Positions 61,811 through 64,000 of a stretch of 64,000 nt of DNA are shown here, in pieces. The stretch comes from CAYYFX01 sp964571855 (GTDB taxonomy: Bacteria > ARS69): NCBI GenBank assembly GCA_964571855.1, contig CAZNDO010000002.1, positions 186,001 to 250,000 of the forward strand, in the 5' to 3' direction. How positions within the stretch are numbered: the stretch's first letter is position 1; every line of letters starts with the position of its first letter. The notes below the pieces were generated by a model. That model saw only the letters and a program-made list of their open reading frames with translations, had not been told where the DNA came from and ran no database searches. The position numbers were made by a program, and so were the translations under genes.

Positions 61811-63317
61811 CGAAGCCGGTGCGGCGCTCGAACAGCACGAGCAGCGGCACCGAGACGACCAGGAACAGCGCGCCCTGGGCGGAGGCGCGGAGCGGCTCGC
61901 TCCACTCCCGCACGCCCGGAAGCGTCCCCGCGGCGCGCAGCGCGAGCACGAGCCCCGTGGCGTACGCCACCGGGAGGTAGGACTCCCCCACCCAGCGCAG
62001 CCCGGCGGCCACGGACCCGCGCGCATGGCGTCCGCAGATCACCATCACCGCCGTGCAGTGCAGGAACATCGCCGCGGCGCTGACCAGCGCGACGCCCGGC
62101 AGCCCGTGTCCGTGCCGGATGGCCGCCAGCCCGGCGAAGTAGTTCAGCACGACCGCGCCGGCGCCCAGCGGCACGAGCCAGTTCTGCCGGTCGATGGCCA
62201 TGAGGTAGTAGCCGGGCAGGATGGCCAGGCACGAGAACACGATGGACAGCGTGAGGAGCCGGAAGATCGCGATGGAGTCGGTGAACTCCGGCAGGAGCCA
62301 CAGCACCGGCAGGTGCAGCACCAGGTACGAGAAGCCGAGCACGATGGACGTGACCAGGGCGAGGAACGCGGTGGGCTTCTCCAGGTGCTCGCGGAGCCGG
62401 GCGGGGTCCCGGGCCTCGCCGAACATGCGCAGGAACACGGGGTAGATGACGAAGCCCACGGAGTCCGCGCTGTACCGCACCAGGCTGGAGATCGTGACCG
62501 CCAGCCCGTAGATGCCCAGCTTCTCGTTCGGGAGGACCTGGTCCACGAGCACGCGATCCACGTTGCGCAGCGCGAGGCGCGTGAGGTTGTACAGCCAGAT
62601 CGGGAACCCCGCGACGAGCAGCGCGCGCACCTCCGCGCCGGACCAGCCGAACCGCGGCGGGTCTCCGCTCTCGCGGATGAACAGCGCGGTGGTACCCGCC
62701 CGCGTCACGAACCACGCGCCCATCAGCCCGGCCATCTCGAACCCGGGCAGGAGCGCCAGGGACAGCACCAGGTTGGAGACGGCGAAGCGCAGCTGCACCT
62801 TCGTGATGAGCGGGATGCGGCCGGTGGCGCGCAGCAGCGCCTTGTAGGTGTTCGTGAGCTGCTCCAGCACCACCAGGGCGCCGAGCAGCGGCAGCGCCCA
62901 CCGGTCCGTCGGGTGCAGCGAATCCCAGCGTGCGGCCACGACGACGCCGAGCCCCGCCCACAGGACCGTCCCCGCGGCGAGGATCCCCGTCATCCCGGTG
63001 GCGCGCGCCCGTTCGAGGTGCGCTTCCTCGCGCCCGCCGATGAGGTGCCCGATGCGCTTGTTGTAGCCCTCCATGAAGCCGAGCTGCGCGCTCTGCCCGT
63101 ACTCGAAGATCAGCGAGTAGTGCTGCCAGAGACCGTTGCCGGCGGGGCCGAGCACGCGGGCCACCACGAAGCCGCGGATCATCGTGGCGAAGCGGAGGAC
63201 GTACTGGCTCCCGGCGATCCCCGCCACGTCGGCGAGGATGGCGCGGAGCCCGGTGCGGGAGTCGACTTGCGCCGTGGGTTTGTCGGTCATCGGCGGGCTG
63301 CGCACCTCGTCCCGCAC
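61758..63317 (-). CDS. Wzx/MATE-type polysaccharide flippase
   Basis: A 519-residue membrane protein with about 12-14 segments, of the oligosaccharide flippase type. The N-terminus has GIAGSQYVLRFATMIRGFVV and ARVLGPAGNGLWQHYSL. The middle contains LALRNVDRVLVDQVLPNEKL with the charged pattern typical of the family. It would move lipid-linked glycans across the inner membrane and is convergent with a glycosyltransferase gene. The start is uncertain. GTG 63317 is used, and ATG 63290 is an alternative. Confidence 0.88.
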   Translation of the reverse strand: MRDEVRSPPMTDKPTAQVDSRTGLRAILADVAGIAGSQYVLRFATMIRGFVVARVLGPAGNGLWQHYSLIFEYGQSAQLGFMEGYNKRIGHLIGGREEAHLERARATGMTGILAAGTVLWAGLGVVVAARWDSLHPTDRWALPLLGALVVLEQLTNTYKALLRATGRIPLITKVQLRFAVSNLVLSLALLPGFEMAGLMGAWFVTRAGTTALFIRESGDPPRFGWSGAEVRALLVAGFPIWLYNLTRLALRNVDRVLVDQVLPNEKLGIYGLAVTISSLVRYSADSVGFVIYPVFLRMFGEARDPARLREHLEKPTAFLALVTSIVLGFSYLVLHLPVLWLLPEFTDSIAIFRLLTLSIVFSCLAILPGYYLMAIDRQNWLVPLGAGAVVLNYFAGLAAIRHGHGLPGVALVSAAAMFLHCTAVMVICGRHARGSVAAGLRWVGESYLPVAYATGLVLALRAAGTLPGVREWSEPLRASAQGALFLVVSVPLLVLFERRTGFVRKLREGRAGKGPRKTD

Positions 63318-63382
63318 GCCTTCCGGCGCGGGCTCGGACCCGGGCCCCGGCCGGATCGGCGGGGACGTTCACGGCGGGCGGG

Positions 63383-63465
63383 TGCCGGGAGCGGGGGTCG
63401 AACCCGCACGGGGAGTCCCCAGCGGATTTTAAGTCCGCCGCGTCTGCCGGTTTCGCCATCCCGGC
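63383..63465 (-). tRNA. tRNA-Leu (anticodon TAA)
   Basis: The cloverleaf has acceptor GCCGGGA/TCCCGGC with discriminator A. The anticodon loop is CTTAAAA, giving anticodon TAA. The T arm is GCGGG-TTCGACC-CCCGC, and the long variable arm is typical of leucine tRNA. CCA is not encoded. It is the last gene of a three-tRNA operon. Confidence 0.95.
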
Positions 63466-63515
63466 GCGTCCCGCCCGGATGCGGCGCGCGGAGTTCCCCG
63501 GGTTCGCGCTCGTGC

Positions 63516-63589
63516 TGGAGGCGGCACCCAGATTCGAACTGGGGATGAAGGATTTGCAGTCCTCTGCCTTACCACTTGGCTATGCCGCC
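63516..63589 (-). tRNA. tRNA-Cys (anticodon GCA)
   Basis: The acceptor is GGCGGCA/TGCCGCC, with discriminator T and an encoded CCA. The anticodon loop is CTGCAAA, giving anticodon GCA. The T arm is CCCAG-TTCGAAT-CTGGG. It lies between the glycine and leucine tRNA genes. Confidence 0.95.
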
Positions 63590-63598
63590 CTGCAGGAA

Positions 63599-63628
63599 GC
63601 GAGGACGCAGGGCCGCCTGCGTCCTCGC
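63599..63628. other. 12-bp perfect hairpin in the tRNA-Gly/tRNA-Cys spacer
   Basis: GCGAGGACGCAG pairs perfectly with CTGCGTCCTCGC around a six-base loop. In the tRNA precursor it would form a stable stem between two tRNAs and could be a processing signal for RNase III or a spacing element. There is no T run to suggest termination. Confidence 0.8.
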
Positions 63629-63634
63629 GAAGAT

Positions 63635-63709
63635 TGGAGCGGGAAACGGGACTTGAACCCGCGACATCCACCTTGGCAAGGTGGCGCTCTACCACTGAGC
63701 TATTCCCGC
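63635..63709 (-). tRNA. tRNA-Gly (anticodon GCC)
   Basis: The acceptor is GCGGGAA/TTCCCGC, with discriminator T and encoded CCA. The anticodon loop is TTGCCAA, giving anticodon GCC. The D arm is GCTC-AGTGGTA-GAGC. It is the first gene of the operon, about 8 nt after the predicted transcript start. Confidence 0.96.
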
Positions 63710-63723
63710 TCGAAGGCTGGAAC

Positions 63724-63752
63724 AGGGTAGGCGGCGCGCGCCCGGCTGTCAA
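63724..63752 (-). promoter_or_regulatory. Promoter of the tRNA-Gly-Cys-Leu operon
   Basis: The minus strand has TTGACA (63747-63752), a 17-nt spacer and TACCCT (63724-63729). The -35 box is perfect and the spacing ideal. It lies directly before tRNA-Gly. Confidence 0.75.
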
Positions 63753-63806
63753 GACGGCGTCGGGTCGTTCCGGACGGACGTGACCCGGCCGGCGTGTCCC
63801 GTGCCG

Positions 63807-64000
63807 TCACTCGCGGACGGACACCGACGCGGTGGCGCGTCCGCGGACCGTGGACCCGCCCTCGGCGGCGTCCTCGGTGGCGCGCAACGCGGCGCGATCC
63901 AGTCCCAGCAGCGCCTGCACCACCCGCCGGTCGTACCACTCCCCCGCCTTGGAGCGCAGCGTCTCGAGCGCGTCCGTGAGCTTCGCCGCCTTCCGGTACG
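63807..64000 (-). CDS. C-terminal end of a probable HD-GYP-domain protein (partial)
   Basis: Only the last 64 residues are visible. The stretch KLTDALETLRSKAGEWYDRR and VVQALLGLDRAAL resembles the end of an HD-GYP domain, where a Cys/Ala-Gly-x-x-[YF]-D-x-x-V-V helix is common. Such proteins degrade c-di-GMP or sense phosphorylation. The C-terminal tail ends VSVRE. The 5' part lies beyond the right edge, so the call is tentative. Confidence 0.55.
   Translation of the reverse strand, partial: YRKAAKLTDALETLRSKAGEWYDRRVVQALLGLDRAALRATEDAAEGGSTVRGRATASVSVRE

Overview
This is a very GC-rich chromosomal segment whose genes lie almost entirely on the minus strand. It holds a long flagellar and chemotaxis gene block (1 to about 34,000), followed by housekeeping genes (about 34,000 to 64,000). 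Several features point to a diderm bacterium near the FCB group, and a Candidatus Eisenbacteria-like lineage is my best guess. These are a 31-residue basic protein starting MPSGKKRKR, a lipoprotein with the motif GGPEDREPP just after its lipid-attachment cysteine, and two secreted beta-proteins ending in FlgD-like or type IX secretion-like C-terminal domains. The TopA C-terminus looks actinobacterial, and the order topA-trmFO-xerC-hslV-hslU is the one known from Firmicutes. The taxonomic call is inference.

Layout, in transcription order from right to left. (a) 63,383-64,000: the end of a probable HD-GYP protein, then a tRNA operon (Gly, Cys, Leu) with a good promoter. (b) 59,270-63,317: a Wzx-like flippase, a GT4 glycosyltransferase (the only plus-strand gene) and a right-handed beta-helix secreted protein. 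(c) 49,037-58,918: comEC, purN-purC-purH, a TPR lytic transglycosylase, an NHL-propeller protein and a dolichol-kinase-like membrane protein. (d) 34,023-49,017: a PQQ-propeller protein, secA, topA-trmFO-xerC-hslV-hslU, an Ig-like lipoprotein, dapF, a HU-like protein and the small basic protein. (e) 29,527-34,000: PilZ, cheA, cheW and a chemoreceptor. (f) 20,414-28,779: flgF-flgG-flgA-flgH-flgI-flgJ-flgN-flgK-flgL-fliW-csrA behind a near-perfect sigma-54 promoter. (g) 13,106-20,383: a GT2-TPR glycosyltransferase, fliC, fliD, fliS, a FliT-like gene and a YcgR-like PilZ protein. (h) 1-13,109: two histidine kinase/sigma-54 activator pairs, an AMIN-TPR exported protein behind a second sigma-54 promoter, and flgB-flgC-fliE-fliF-fliG-fliH-fliI, which runs off the left edge.

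How it fits together. The sigma-54 activators probably switch on the two sigma-54 promoters (9,559-9,575 and 28,815-28,831). The flagellin gene has a sigma-28-like promoter instead. Its leader carries two hairpins that present GGA in their loops, one of them over the ribosome binding site. With fliW and csrA encoded nearby, this matches the FliW-CsrA-flagellin feedback loop known from Bacillus.

The most unusual structure is a set of very long inverted repeats in gaps between transcription units. Two of them (28,943-29,166 and 58,969-59,257) share a nearly identical 86-nt loop, in opposite orientation, but have largely unrelated stems of about 69 and 100 bp. A third (29,269-29,524) has arms of about 100 nt, a different loop, and starts directly after the chemoreceptor stop codon.
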